Positions 1 to 8,194 are shown, counted from the first letter of the stretch. The stretch is DNA of 35,280 nucleotides from Deltaproteobacteria bacterium (GCA_029262455.1 JAJCZJ010000061.1:1-35280), one strand, 5' to 3'. Made by a program: numbers and translations. Notes: generated by a model not told the origin, from the sequence alone.

Positions 1-274
1 TCCCTCAGCCCCGTGTTGTTCATCCTCATCCCGATCAACGCCTGCGCGTCAGAACCTAAGGCAGGAGCCGGATGCGGTAGTTCCGCAAGTCCGGATCTGT
101 GCGGGGGGCACCGGGTAACCGGTGTCCCTACCGCGACCCAAAAAGAGTTCAGGAGCCTCGCCCCCCAAAAAGAGTTCGGGAGCCTCGCCCCCCAAAGAGT
201 TCAGGAGCCTCGCCCTTCCGATAGAGTTGCGGATCGCGGCGAAAACAAGGAGGCGCAGCGGCACACCGCCAGGA
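1..274. other. intergenic region downstream of icd
   Basis: No convincing gene is seen on either strand; the open frames here are low-complexity readings of the tandem repeat. It contains a short perfect hairpin at 106-127 (CACCGG, loop GTAA, CCGGTG, extended by three more pairs including one G-T). This is followed by the 27-bp tandem repeat at 140-215. The isocitrate dehydrogenase gene ends at 275 and transcribes into this stretch, so the hairpin could act in 3' end formation, but it lacks a U-tract. Confidence 0.5.
140..215. repeat. 27-bp tandem repeat, about 2.8 copies
   Basis: Three head-to-tail units at 140-166, 167-193 and 194-215. The unit is an A-run, then GAGTTCAGGAGCCTCG, then a C-run. 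Copy 2 differs by one base (A to G) and copy 3 lacks two As and the end of the C-run. It lies just past the 3' end of the isocitrate dehydrogenase gene. No coding role is apparent. Confidence 0.85.
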
Positions 275-1300
275 TCAGAGCCGGGCAATCACCGCGTCGG
301 CGAACTGGTCGGTACCGAGCTCGCCGCCGAGATCACGGGTCTTTTCCCCGGCGCTCAGCGCTGCGTTGTAGGCGGTCTTGATACGCTCGGAGCTTGCTGT
401 AGCTCGTTCGTCGTTGCGTTCTTGGGCGATGTGATTGAGCATCATCACCGAGGACATCAGCAGCGCCAAAGGATTGGCGACTCCCTTCCCCGCGATGTCT
501 GGTGCCGAGCCGTGCACCGCCTCGAACACCGCATATTCATCGCCGAAGTTCGCACCTGGCACCACGCCGAGCCCTCCGACCAAGCCTGCCGTAAGATCAC
601 TGACGACATCTCCGTAGAGGTTCTCCAGCAACAGCACATCGAATTGCGTCGGGTCTTGCACCAACTTCATGCACCCCGCGTCGATGATCGCATCCTGGTA
701 CTCGATGTTGGGGTACTCGCGCTCGTGAACCCGCTCAGCAGCTTGCATGAAGATACCGTCGCTCATCTTCATGATGTTGGCCTTGTGGAAAACCGTCACC
801 TTGCGACGATGACGTTGTGTCGCATAGCGAAACGCCCAGTGAGCGATACGCTTACACGCCGACTCGGTCGCCACTTTCATGCTGATGACGACGTCGTCGG
901 TGATACGGGTCTCGGCCCCGCTATACAGACCTTCTGTGTTCTCGCGGATGATCACCAAGTCGACGTTCTCGTAGCGCGTCGGCACACCTTCCAAGGAACG
1001 CACCGGACGCACCGCTGCATACAAATTCAACCGCTTGCGCAATTGGACATTGACCGAAGAGAATCCCTTGCCGACTGGGGTCGTGCAAGGACCTTTCAGA
1101 GCCAAACCACGGCGTTCGACCGCGTCGAGGGTTGCTTGCGGCAACACTTCGCCCGTGGCCTCGAGCGCGGCAATTCCGGCGAGATGCTCAGTCCACTCGA
1201 TCGGCGCAGCCGCCGCCTCGAGGATACGGACGACGGCGCGTGTCACTTCGGGCCCAATGCCGTCGCCGGGGATGAGAACCGCTCGATGCTTGGCAGCCAT
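275..1300 (-). CDS. icd: NAD-type isocitrate dehydrogenase (IDH/IPMDH family)
   Basis: Oxidatively decarboxylates isocitrate to 2-oxoglutarate in the TCA cycle; cytoplasmic. The 341 residues are the usual length for the short NAD-dependent IDH3-like class. Visible motifs are N-terminal PGDGIGPEV (11-19), the substrate loop VGKGFSSVNVQLRK (76-89) with Ser81/82, Asn84 and Arg88, Arg98 in AAVRPVRSL, RENTEGLYSG (119-128) with Arg119 and Tyr126, Lys173 in FHKANIMK, and metal-binding Asp207, Asp231 and Asp235. The cofactor loop HGSAPDIAGK (263-272) has Asp268, typical of NAD rather than NADP use. The phosphate-sensing residues of E. coli Icd are not expected in this class. The ATG overlaps the TGA of the upstream biotin carboxylase by one base (TGATG), so the two are translationally coupled. 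Homoisocitrate dehydrogenase is a less likely alternative; LeuB is disfavoured by the RENTEG motif. Confidence 0.9.
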   Translation of the reverse strand: MAAKHRAVLIPGDGIGPEVTRAVVRILEAAAAPIEWTEHLAGIAALEATGEVLPQATLDAVERRGLALKGPCTTPVGKGFSSVNVQLRKRLNLYAAVRPVRSLEGVPTRYENVDLVIIRENTEGLYSGAETRITDDVVISMKVATESACKRIAHWAFRYATQRHRRKVTVFHKANIMKMSDGIFMQAAERVHEREYPNIEYQDAIIDAGCMKLVQDPTQFDVLLLENLYGDVVSDLTAGLVGGLGVVPGANFGDEYAVFEAVHGSAPDIAGKGVANPLALLMSSVMMLNHIAQERNDERATASSERIKTAYNAALSAGEKTRDLGGELGTDQFADAVIARL

Positions 1301-2991
1301 CAGTAGCTCACGCTCAGATCTGAGAAGATTTGATCGGGTTGGCGCGCGTCCAGCACTTCATCGATCAAGGCCGCAACCGCCTTGGCGGCGTCCGGCGCAG
1401 CCCGACGATACTTCGGTTTCGCCCAGGAGCTGTCGCTGGGTGAAAGGGGAATGGCTTCAAACGATCCTCCTCGATCGACGACGTGGATGAGGTACGACTG
1501 GTCCACACCGTTCGACTGCCGGTGATAGTGGTAGAGGGAGACTGCTGCAACGCGGGCAGGAGCGGCACTCCGCGGCGCCGAAGCGGCCGGTACCAACGGG
1601 CCAGCGGGCGCAGCGACCGGAGTTGCCCGGGGCGCAGATCTCGGCAGACTCTCCGGCTTGAATTCCCGCTCGACGAAGCCGGTATCCGGCGTTGCGCTGC
1701 GGAACGCCTCGCTGTCCACCAACCAGCGCAGTAAGTCCTTGTTCGTCGGGATCCCGTCGATGTCGTACTCGTACAAGGCGCGCAACGTGCGCGCGATCGC
1801 GGTATCGCGGTCCGGTCCCCACACTACCAGCTTGGCCAGCATGCCGTCGTAGTAGGGAGTGATGGTATCGCCGACCTCGAAGCCGCGATCCTCGCGGACC
1901 CACGGCCCCGCCGGAAACGTCGCGGCATGAATCGTGCCGGTGCAGGGTGCAAAATTGCGCGTTGGATCCTCGGCGTACAAACGGCACTCGATAGCGTGCC
2001 CGCGCATCGTCACGTCCTCTTGCGAGAAGGAAAGCGGTTCACCTCCAGCGATGCGCAGCTGCTCGACCACGAGATCGATCCCACTGACTGCCTCGGTTAC
2101 GCAGTGCTCGACTTGGATACGGGTATTGACCTCGAGCACGAAGAATTCATCCCTGCCGTCATAGAGGAACTCGACCGTGCCGTCATTGACGTAGCCCTCC
2201 GCCCGCGCCGCCGCCACGGCCAACGTGCATACCCGCTCGTGCTGCTCCTGCGTCAACCCAGGCGCCGGGGCTTCTTCGATGATCTTCTGGTGCCGGCGTT
2301 GCATCGAGCAGTCGCGATCGCCGACATGGACGACATTGCCTTTGCCGTCGGCGACGATCTGGACCTCGACGTGCCGCCCTTTCGTCATTAAACGCTCGAG
2401 ATAAACCGCCGACTCCTGGAACGCACTCGCTGCCTCGCGGCGCGAAGTATCGACAGCGTCCTGGAGATCGCCGGCATCTTCAACCAACCGCATACCACGC
2501 CCACCGCCACCGCCGGAGGGCTTGACCAGCAAGGGAAACCCCACTTCCCTGGCAAGCGCCTCGACATCGTCTTTGTCGGTCAATGCGCCAGTTCCGGGCA
2601 GCACCGGGACTCCAGCCTCGGTCATAATGCGCCGGGTCTCGAGCTTGCTCCCCAGCGACTCAATGACCTCGGCTGGCGGCCCCACAAAGACAAGCCCTGC
2701 GTCTTTGACGGCCTTCGCCAGGGCGGGATTCTCCGACAAAAAGCCGTACCCGGGATGGAGCGCGTCGGCACCCGTCGAACGAGCCGCTTCGATCAGCTTG
2801 TCGATCGCGAGATAGCTCTGCCGAGCAGAAGCCGGCCCGATCGGTACCGACTCGTCCGCCTCGAGAACGAAGCGACAATGACGGTCGGCTTCAGAATAAA
2901 CGGCAACACTGGCGATCCCGAGATCACGGCAAGCGCGAATGACCCGCAAGGCGATTTCGCCACGATTGGCAACAAGAACTTTCTTCAACAT
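1300..2991 (-). CDS. accC: biotin carboxylase subunit (AccC-like) with C-terminal extension
   Basis: ATP-dependent carboxylation of protein-bound biotin, the first half-reaction of acetyl-CoA, propionyl-CoA or 2-oxo-acid carboxylases. Residues 1-115 form the N-domain (KVLVANRGEIALR, HPGYGFLSEN). The ATP-grasp part has the Gly loop GGGGGRGMR (160-168), Lys157, His208, RDCSMQRRHQK (226-236), Glu274, Glu287 and EVNTRIQVEH (287-296). The residue after that His is Cys297 where E. coli AccC has Pro. E. coli AccC is about 449 residues; this one is 563. Residues 450-480 are an Ala/Pro/Arg linker and 481-563 an unrecognised domain ending in DLSVSY. No biotinyl MKM motif is present, so a separate BCCP and a carboxyltransferase must lie outside the window. 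The ATG at 2991 has no strong ribosome site. The gene is coupled to isocitrate dehydrogenase downstream, so the acceptor substrate is uncertain. Confidence 0.88.
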   Translation of the reverse strand: MLKKVLVANRGEIALRVIRACRDLGIASVAVYSEADRHCRFVLEADESVPIGPASARQSYLAIDKLIEAARSTGADALHPGYGFLSENPALAKAVKDAGLVFVGPPAEVIESLGSKLETRRIMTEAGVPVLPGTGALTDKDDVEALAREVGFPLLVKPSGGGGGRGMRLVEDAGDLQDAVDTSRREAASAFQESAVYLERLMTKGRHVEVQIVADGKGNVVHVGDRDCSMQRRHQKIIEEAPAPGLTQEQHERVCTLAVAAARAEGYVNDGTVEFLYDGRDEFFVLEVNTRIQVEHCVTEAVSGIDLVVEQLRIAGGEPLSFSQEDVTMRGHAIECRLYAEDPTRNFAPCTGTIHAATFPAGPWVREDRGFEVGDTITPYYDGMLAKLVVWGPDRDTAIARTLRALYEYDIDGIPTNKDLLRWLVDSEAFRSATPDTGFVEREFKPESLPRSAPRATPVAAPAGPLVPAASAPRSAAPARVAAVSLYHYHRQSNGVDQSYLIHVVDRGGSFEAIPLSPSDSSWAKPKYRRAAPDAAKAVAALIDEVLDARQPDQIFSDLSVSY

Positions 2992-3102
2992 AAGTACGCA
3001 AGCTAACGTGGATCACGACCGGATTCCACGCCGGTCCCCGTCTTCCCTGAGGATCGGTCTCTCCCTTCGAAGTGGCGACTCAATTTCGAGAGGTCGAGTC
3101 AA

Positions 3103-4230
3103 TTACGGCTCGATCACGGCGATCCCATCCGGAAACGATAGCCCATCGAGAAACTGCTCCGGGGCCTGTGGCGTAGTACCGTCGAAGCGGATGCGGCGCA
3201 CCGAGCCGGTTCTCTGCCCGGGGCCAATCCGCGTTCCATCGAGAACCAAACCGAGATCAGCGAAATAGACCGTGCCATCCGAGTCAGTCGCGATGCCGAG
3301 CGGTGTGCCGGTCGAGAACGGTTCGGGCCCGAGGGATTCATCAGCTGGCGGCTCGAGGATACGGCGCAGGAAATTTCCGTCGGCGTCGTACTCTGCAATC
3401 ACTCCATTGAGAATACTCGAAACCAGGAAAGTCCCAGCCTGGGTACGGACGACGCCGTTCGGAGTCGGGATGTTGCTATCGGCCGCGAGAAAGTGCTCAC
3501 GATCGACCGCTGTCGCCATCGGCGCGCCGGTCAAATCGAGGCCATCACAACCACCCGCCGCATCATCCGAGGTTGGAAACGGCGGCGAGTAATGCAGCAC
3601 CCCTGCGGTCGTCCGGGCACTGGCCACGTACACATGATCATCGGCATCGACGTAGATCCCGCCCGCGGTTCCGACTTCGACATCGAGCTTGCAGAAGCGC
3701 GGCACGGGGACATCGAGCGGCGGGAACCAAATGATCACCTGACCGTTCGGCGGTCCCGATGCCTGGTTGCCGACATCGGAGGTGATCACCCGACCATCCG
3801 AGAGAAACGCACAGCCGTAGGGTTCAGCACCACTCGTCGAACCTTCCATCCCCGCGCCGGTGAAAAAGGTCGCGTTGAGTTTGCCGATCTGGCGTGCCGA
3901 CAATTCCCCGACGCGGGTGCCCGAAAGCTCGAAGATGCCCCATCCTGCCGGCAGATCGGGCTGACCGGTGTCCTCGCCGGCAATGAAGGTCCGACCGTCC
4001 GGTGCCACGCACGGCTGGCCATTGATGTCACGCCCTCGTACCGGATCATCGGCAGCGCTCGGGATCACGACCTGGTGCCGCGCGAGTTCGTCGATCGCGA
4101 AGGCCCGCAATCGATTGCCCTCTGGCGAAAGCAAAATCCGCTCGGCGACTCTGCCGGCGTCATCATCATCTCCGCAACCAATCACCCAGGGGTGCACCAG
4201 AACCAAGATCGCAACAATCATACGCGACAT
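3103..4230 (-). CDS. lipoprotein with NHL/SMP-30-like beta-propeller
   Basis: Exported lipoprotein of 375 residues. The chosen ATG at 4230 is preceded by AGGAGG at 4239-4244 (spacing 8), which beats the upstream ATG at 4254. The N-terminus MSRMIVAILVLVHPWVIGC is a lipoprotein signal with Cys19 followed by GDDDD. The rest has repeated short units such as EPYGCAFLSDGRVI, GGIYVDADDHVYVA, TPNGVVRTQAGTFLV, PLGIATDSDGTVYFADLG and FPDGIAVIEP, which look like NHL or SMP-30/gluconolactonase propeller blades. No catalytic motif was recognised. It is transcribed divergently from the PQQ-type propeller lipoprotein at 4350, with 119 bases between, so the two may share a control region and a periplasmic or outer-membrane role. 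Function unknown. Confidence 0.8.
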   Translation of the reverse strand: MSRMIVAILVLVHPWVIGCGDDDDAGRVAERILLSPEGNRLRAFAIDELARHQVVIPSAADDPVRGRDINGQPCVAPDGRTFIAGEDTGQPDLPAGWGIFELSGTRVGELSARQIGKLNATFFTGAGMEGSTSGAEPYGCAFLSDGRVITSDVGNQASGPPNGQVIIWFPPLDVPVPRFCKLDVEVGTAGGIYVDADDHVYVASARTTAGVLHYSPPFPTSDDAAGGCDGLDLTGAPMATAVDREHFLAADSNIPTPNGVVRTQAGTFLVSSILNGVIAEYDADGNFLRRILEPPADESLGPEPFSTGTPLGIATDSDGTVYFADLGLVLDGTRIGPGQRTGSVRRIRFDGTTPQAPEQFLDGLSFPDGIAVIEP

Positions 4231-4349
4231 CGTTTCGCCCTCCTTGCGGTGCACGCTGACACCGCGGCAGCGCTCGAGTCAACGCTGCGCCTGACCCTCT
4301 GGACAGCGCGCCGATTGACGATTACCAGCAGATCGACGCAAGTTTCAGA

Positions 4350-6293
4350 ATGATGTCTATGATCTCTATCCCTCGGAAGAGCCTCTCCGTTTTGCTTGTC
4401 GGCGCGTCTGTAGTCCTCGCCGGGTGCGACAACTCTTCGAGCGAAACCAAACAAGCCTCCGAATGGTTGATGTATGGCGGCGGTTTCGAACGAACCTTCT
4501 TCAATCCGGACGAAACGATCTTGACTCGCGAGACTGCTTCCGAGCTCGTCCCACTGTGGCGTTTTCGCACCGGCGCGGTCGTCACCGCATCACCGATCGT
4601 CGCCAACATCGATTTGCCCGGCGGACGCACTTCGGTGGTCTTCGTGCCCTCTTGGGACGGACAGCTCTACGCCCTCAACGCCGACGACGGCTCCACAGTC
4701 TGGACCTTCTCGTTCAAGCCCCACCCCGGATCTTCTTACCCACAAGCGGCATCGGCGGCGGTCGCCGACATCGCCGGCACTCGCCGCGTCTACATCGCCA
4801 GCGGCATGACCATGTACTGCCTCGAAGCCGCCAGTGGGCGCCTGATCTGGGAATTCGACGCTGGCACCGGCTGCGAAGACTGCGACTTCCTCACCGAACG
4901 CAACGAGATTCTCTCGTCGGCGCTGGTCTTCGAAAACACTGTGTACTTCGGCATGGACATCAACGACTTCGGGGAAGGCAAGGGAGGATTCTACGCCGTC
5001 AACGCCACTACCGGTGCCATGCAATGGTACTTCGATCTCGAAACCGCGGCGACTTGCTTCGTCGACAGCGATGACGACATACGTCGCTTCGACGGTTATC
5101 ACAGCGAGGCGCAGCTCGGCCTGCCGGCGAACTTCTTCGCGACCCGGAGGGGCTGCGACTTCGACCGCAGCGGCACTGCCTGCGGCAACGTCTGGTCGTC
5201 GGCGACACTCGACGTCCAACGCCGCCGGATCTACACGACCTCGAGCAACTGCGACACCGACGACGACCCGACCACGGTCAAACCGCCGCCGCCGATGCCG
5301 GACTTTGACGAGGCGATCTTCGCGCTCGACATCGACAGCGGGCGACCGGCATGGCGCTGGCGCCCACGCGAGGTGGATAACGACGACCTCGCCTTCGGCG
5401 GCGTGCCAAACCTCTTTCGCATCGAAATCGGTGGCGCGATGCGCGACGTCGTCGGGGTCGGCGGCAAGGACGGGTTTTACTACGTTCTCGATCGCGACGG
5501 CACCAACGAAATTACCGGCACGGTCGAGCCGTACTGGAGCACGCAGGTCGTACCGGGTGGCGACATCGGCGGGATCATCGCCAGCGCCGCTGTCGGTGAG
5601 GGTCGCGTCTACTTCAGCACGGCGATTGGAACCGACCTGGCATCGCCGCAGCGCCCGGCTGCCTGGAGCCTCGATACGACCACGGGAAGCGTCGCGTGGA
5701 GCGTCCCCGAGGCGATCGCGAGTTTTGCACCAACCAGCGCCGTGCCCGGGGTAACGTTCATGGGTTCGATCGGCGGCACCATCTTCGGCTTCGACACCGC
5801 TACCGGCGCAGAGCTGGTGCGGCTCGGCGTCGGCGGTCCGGCGTCGTCACCGGCAGTGGTGGTCGACGGACGCCTCTTCGTCGGCGCCGGCACCGGCGCG
5901 CGCGGCGGATCACCGGCCGCCATCGCCTTTCAAACCTCGCTCATCCCCAACGTCATTTCGGCGTTCTGCGTCGCCGGCAGTCCCGGCTGTCCCGAGGGCG
6001 GGTCGTGCGACGACGGCAACCCGTGCACTAACGATGACCGCGACGAGTCGGAAAGGTGCGCCAACACCCCCATCGCCAACGACACGGTCTGCGAGCTAGG
6101 GGTGTTCGCAGGAGTGTGCACCGACGGCGTCTGCATCTTGGACAACTCGATCTGCGACGACCTCAATCAGTGCACGATCGATTCCTCGACCAGGCAGGGA
6201 TGCCGTTTCGCCAACGTCGACGACGGCATTCCTTGCGTCGTGCGCGACGACGCGGGAGTATGCGCCAACGGAAGATGCGAACCGGTCGAGTAA
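4350..6293 (+). CDS. PQQ-dehydrogenase-like beta-propeller lipoprotein with Cys-rich tail
   Basis: A 647-residue lipoprotein; the signal ends LVGASVVLAGC with Cys26. Residues about 40-530 form a propeller with repeated YxLNAxxGxxxW units (LYALNADDGSTVW, YCLEAASGRLIWEF, YAVNATTGAMQW, FALDIDSGRPAWRW, FGFDTATGAELV). The stretch DNDDLAFGGVPNLF followed by GVGGKDGFYYVLDRDG matches the signature of PQQ-dependent alcohol or polyvinyl-alcohol dehydrogenases. There is no adjacent Cys-Cys pair as in classical quinoprotein ADHs; instead Cys175 and Cys178 occur as CEDC. No CXXCH heme motif is present. The last 110 residues are a Cys-rich repeat (CDDGNPCTNDD, CDDLNQCTID, GVCANGRC) resembling the disulfide repeats of extracellular proteins. 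Substrate and true PQQ use cannot be told. The DoxX gene follows after 28 bases. Confidence 0.82.
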   Translation: MMSMISIPRKSLSVLLVGASVVLAGCDNSSSETKQASEWLMYGGGFERTFFNPDETILTRETASELVPLWRFRTGAVVTASPIVANIDLPGGRTSVVFVPSWDGQLYALNADDGSTVWTFSFKPHPGSSYPQAASAAVADIAGTRRVYIASGMTMYCLEAASGRLIWEFDAGTGCEDCDFLTERNEILSSALVFENTVYFGMDINDFGEGKGGFYAVNATTGAMQWYFDLETAATCFVDSDDDIRRFDGYHSEAQLGLPANFFATRRGCDFDRSGTACGNVWSSATLDVQRRRIYTTSSNCDTDDDPTTVKPPPPMPDFDEAIFALDIDSGRPAWRWRPREVDNDDLAFGGVPNLFRIEIGGAMRDVVGVGGKDGFYYVLDRDGTNEITGTVEPYWSTQVVPGGDIGGIIASAAVGEGRVYFSTAIGTDLASPQRPAAWSLDTTTGSVAWSVPEAIASFAPTSAVPGVTFMGSIGGTIFGFDTATGAELVRLGVGGPASSPAVVVDGRLFVGAGTGARGGSPAAIAFQTSLIPNVISAFCVAGSPGCPEGGSCDDGNPCTNDDRDESERCANTPIANDTVCELGVFAGVCTDGVCILDNSICDDLNQCTIDSSTRQGCRFANVDDGIPCVVRDDAGVCANGRCEPVE

Positions 6294-6321
6294 TTCGCCC
6301 GGTGTCAAAGGAGAACTCACG

Positions 6322-6699
6322 ATGGCAGTGTTTATGAAACCCTACAGCGCACAGACCTACGCTCTGCTGCGCATGGTCTCCGGATTTCTCTTCCTTTGGC
6401 ACGGAGCCTCGAAGCTATTCGGCTTCCCGCCGTCCGCGCACACACCGCCGCCGGCCATCGCATACACCGCTGGCCCGATCGAATTGATTGCCGGCGCCCT
6501 GATCATGATCGGCCTGTTCACCCGCTGGGGCGCCTTCCTCGCCAGCGGCACAATGGCTGTAGCCTATTGGATAGGGCACGGGACAAAAGCCGCTTTGCCG
6601 TTACAGAACGGCGGAGAGCTCGCCGTGATCTACTGTTTTGTCTTCCTCTTCATCGCCGCCCATGGCGCCGGCATCTGGAGCATCGACGGGCGGGACTGA
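6322..6699 (+). CDS. DoxX family membrane protein
   Basis: A 125-residue inner-membrane protein with four predicted helices: LLRMVSGFLFLWHGASKLFG (with the GxxKLFG end typical of DoxX), IELIAGALIMIGLF, WGAFLASGTMAVAYW and LAVIYCFVFLFIAAHG. The ATG at 6322 has AGGAGA at spacing 8. DoxX proteins are linked to thiosulfate:quinone oxidoreduction or oxidative-stress complexes in some organisms, but most homologues have no assigned reaction. It lies 28 bases after the PQQ-like lipoprotein and is probably co-transcribed, so a membrane partner for that oxidoreductase is possible. It converges on the toxin gene at 6776. Confidence 0.88.
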   Translation: MAVFMKPYSAQTYALLRMVSGFLFLWHGASKLFGFPPSAHTPPPAIAYTAGPIELIAGALIMIGLFTRWGAFLASGTMAVAYWIGHGTKAALPLQNGGELAVIYCFVFLFIAAHGAGIWSIDGRD

Positions 6700-6775
6700 C
6701 CTGAAAGTTGAATCCTTCCTGCGCCACTTTCGGCACCTCGAATGACCCGGCACCGCCGGTTTCGTGACTAGCCAG

Positions 6776-7159
6776 CTACCAGATCGCCTCCGAGTAATTG
6801 GCTCGGATCGAGCGATCCCTGGTCACCAACGGCGCATCGACCGCACGCGCTTGCGCGGTAATAAGACGGTCGAAAGGGTCTCTAGTCCATTCGAGCCCGC
6901 GCGCGTGCTCGACGACCGAACCAAACGAATACTCTGCGACCCGCAGGCCCAACGCCGCAGCCAAGCTGCTCATGATGGCGGACGCATGATCCACCACGCG
7001 GCCGATCTCATTGAGGAAGTGAAGCTCGAGTACGACCATCGGTGAAACCGCGCACTCCCGCCCTTCCACTGCGGCCGTGGCCGAGTCACTCAAGAGATCG
7101 ACCCGGCCCGCGTACAGCCAAAGCACGACATGCGTGTCCAGGTGCACTACGGACGCCAC
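6776..7159 (-). CDS. PIN-domain toxin (VapC-like)
   Basis: Putative Mg-dependent ribonuclease toxin of 127 residues. Conserved acidic residues are in HLDTHVVLWLY (Asp8), VLELHFL (Glu45) and RDPFDRLITAQA (Asp93, Asp97), followed by LVTRDRSI with a further Asp, the usual PIN pattern. The GTG start at 7159 lies inside the antitoxin gene, overlapping it by 13 bases, with GGAG seven bases upstream, so translation is coupled to the antitoxin. The HLDTHVVLW opening and the Phd-like partner match the VapC group that pairs with Phd/YefM antitoxins. Both genes look intact. Confidence 0.87.
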   Translation of the reverse strand: MASVVHLDTHVVLWLYAGRVDLLSDSATAAVEGRECAVSPMVVLELHFLNEIGRVVDHASAIMSSLAAALGLRVAEYSFGSVVEHARGLEWTRDPFDRLITAQARAVDAPLVTRDRSIRANYSEAIW

Positions 7160-7380
7160 TCGCCGCTCCAGTCGAACTCGGCAAGATCCTCGACGTCACC
7201 TACGATCGCGTTCGGGTGCGCTTCGAGCCGTTCCAACTTTGAAGTATTCTGCAAATCTGACGCAACGATACGGAGTCGGCGATCACGGCGCACGATTTCA
7301 ACCGGAATGCCCGTCTCCAATATCTGATCCAGAATCCTGTAGATGTCCGCGCGAAGTTTCGATGTGGATATCGACTGCAT
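7147..7380 (-). CDS. Phd/YefM-like antitoxin
   Basis: A DNA-binding antitoxin of 77 residues from the ATG at 7380; an in-frame GTG at 7389 would add three residues (MSF). The opening MQSISTSKLRADIYRILDQIL, then TGIPVEIVRRDRRLRIV, follows the Phd/YefM fold: an N-terminal strand-helix DNA-binding part and a basic beta hairpin. The acidic C-terminus (DVEDLAEFDWSGEW) would bind the toxin. No clear ribosome site precedes either start. The upstream palindromes at 7398-7430 are the likely autoregulatory operator. Confidence 0.82.
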   Translation of the reverse strand: MQSISTSKLRADIYRILDQILETGIPVEIVRRDRRLRIVASDLQNTSKLERLEAHPNAIVGDVEDLAEFDWSGEWRP

Positions 7381-7397
7381 GAAGGACACCGTAAACT

Positions 7398-7430
7398 ACG
7401 TACGTCTACTATTCAACTAGTCGTACGACT
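7398..7430 (-). promoter_or_regulatory. candidate toxin-antitoxin operator (two palindromes)
   Basis: Upstream of the antitoxin are two perfect palindromes sharing the core CGTACG: ACGTACGT at 7398-7405 and AGTCGTACGACT at 7419-7430. The cores are 23 bases apart, close to two helical turns. Autorepression through paired palindromes is usual for Phd/YefM systems. No -35/-10 pair was recognised with confidence. Confidence 0.45.
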
Positions 7431-7482
7431 TGCCGAGGAAAAGCTCCGAAAGATTTCCTCGTTTTACACTTGCAATAACTGG

Positions 7483-7510
7483 AACGGTGTACTAGTTCTG
7501 GCACACTGTT
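7483..7510 (+). promoter_or_regulatory. candidate TetR operator (imperfect inverted repeat)
   Basis: An inverted repeat immediately before the TetR start codon. Left arm AACGGTGTACTAG (7483-7495), 2-base spacer, right arm CTGGCACACTGTT (7498-7510); 10 of 13 positions are complementary. Size and spacing suit a TetR dimer site. Its position directly against the ATG would block transcription of the regulator and the downstream oxygenase. No Shine-Dalgarno sequence precedes the ATG, so a leaderless or very short-leader mRNA is possible. Confidence 0.45.
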
Positions 7511-8194
7511 ATGACTCTCTGGGATCGCAACCGCGAACGGCGCCAAAAGCGGATTATCGCCGCCGCCGCCGAAATTATTGCCGAAGACGGCTTGTCCGGC
7601 CTTTCCATGCGTAAACTGGGGCGAGCCGCCGAGGTCTCGGTCGCGACCATCTACAGTATCTGCGGCAACCGGGACGAGATTTTGTGGGCGGTGATCAGGG
7701 ATCGTTTTGCCATGCTGGGATCGGCTGTCGCCGAGGTTCCCGAAGGCAAGCCGATCAAACGAATGAGCGCGATCATCACTGCGACCGCCGATCACCTCGG
7801 CCAACAGGCGCACATTAATCGCGCGGTGCTCCTCGCCGCTACCGAACTAGGCCCGTCGCCGGGAAGCCCTGCCTCGTTCGTCGGCGATGCGTTCACCACC
7901 GCGATCCGCGACGCAATCGAAGCGAAACTCCTGAGTGCCGACCTCAACCCCGAAGTCCTCAGCGGGCACATCTTACGCGCCTATCTGCAAGCGATGATTG
8001 CGTGGGCACGCGGCTTCGTCACGGACCGCGGCTTCGAGGCGCTCGCCACTTATTCAATGTGTGAATCACTGCTCGGCATCGCAACCGAGCCAACTCGAAG
8101 CAAACTTCTCGCGGTGCTCCAGCGTTTGGAACCGCAAATCCTCAAGGGCCAGAGCGTACTGCTCTCGCCCGAGAACCAGGCCAAGACAGCCTAA
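7511..8194 (+). CDS. TetR/AcrR family transcriptional regulator
   Basis: A 227-residue one-component repressor. The N-terminal helix-turn-helix is clear: RQKRIIAAAAEIIAEDGLSGLSMRKLG, then RAAEVSVATIYSICGNRDEIL (about 11-58), with the usual TIYxxxGNRDEIL recognition end. The C-terminal half is a helical ligand-binding domain of no recognised subtype. The oxygenase gene starts 16 bases after its stop, so both are likely on one transcript. The 13-bp inverted repeat just upstream is the obvious self-binding site. The ligand is unknown; the substrate or product of the downstream enzyme is a natural guess. Confidence 0.9.
   Translation: MTLWDRNRERRQKRIIAAAAEIIAEDGLSGLSMRKLGRAAEVSVATIYSICGNRDEILWAVIRDRFAMLGSAVAEVPEGKPIKRMSAIITATADHLGQQAHINRAVLLAATELGPSPGSPASFVGDAFTTAIRDAIEAKLLSADLNPEVLSGHILRAYLQAMIAWARGFVTDRGFEALATYSMCESLLGIATEPTRSKLLAVLQRLEPQILKGQSVLLSPENQAKTA

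Noticed and set aside
122-1306. A 394-codon plus-strand frame over icd
   Set aside because: It lies antisense to a clear isocitrate dehydrogenase, its protein is His/Arg-rich with no motif, and its start falls in the tandem repeat. It is a shadow of high-GC coding.
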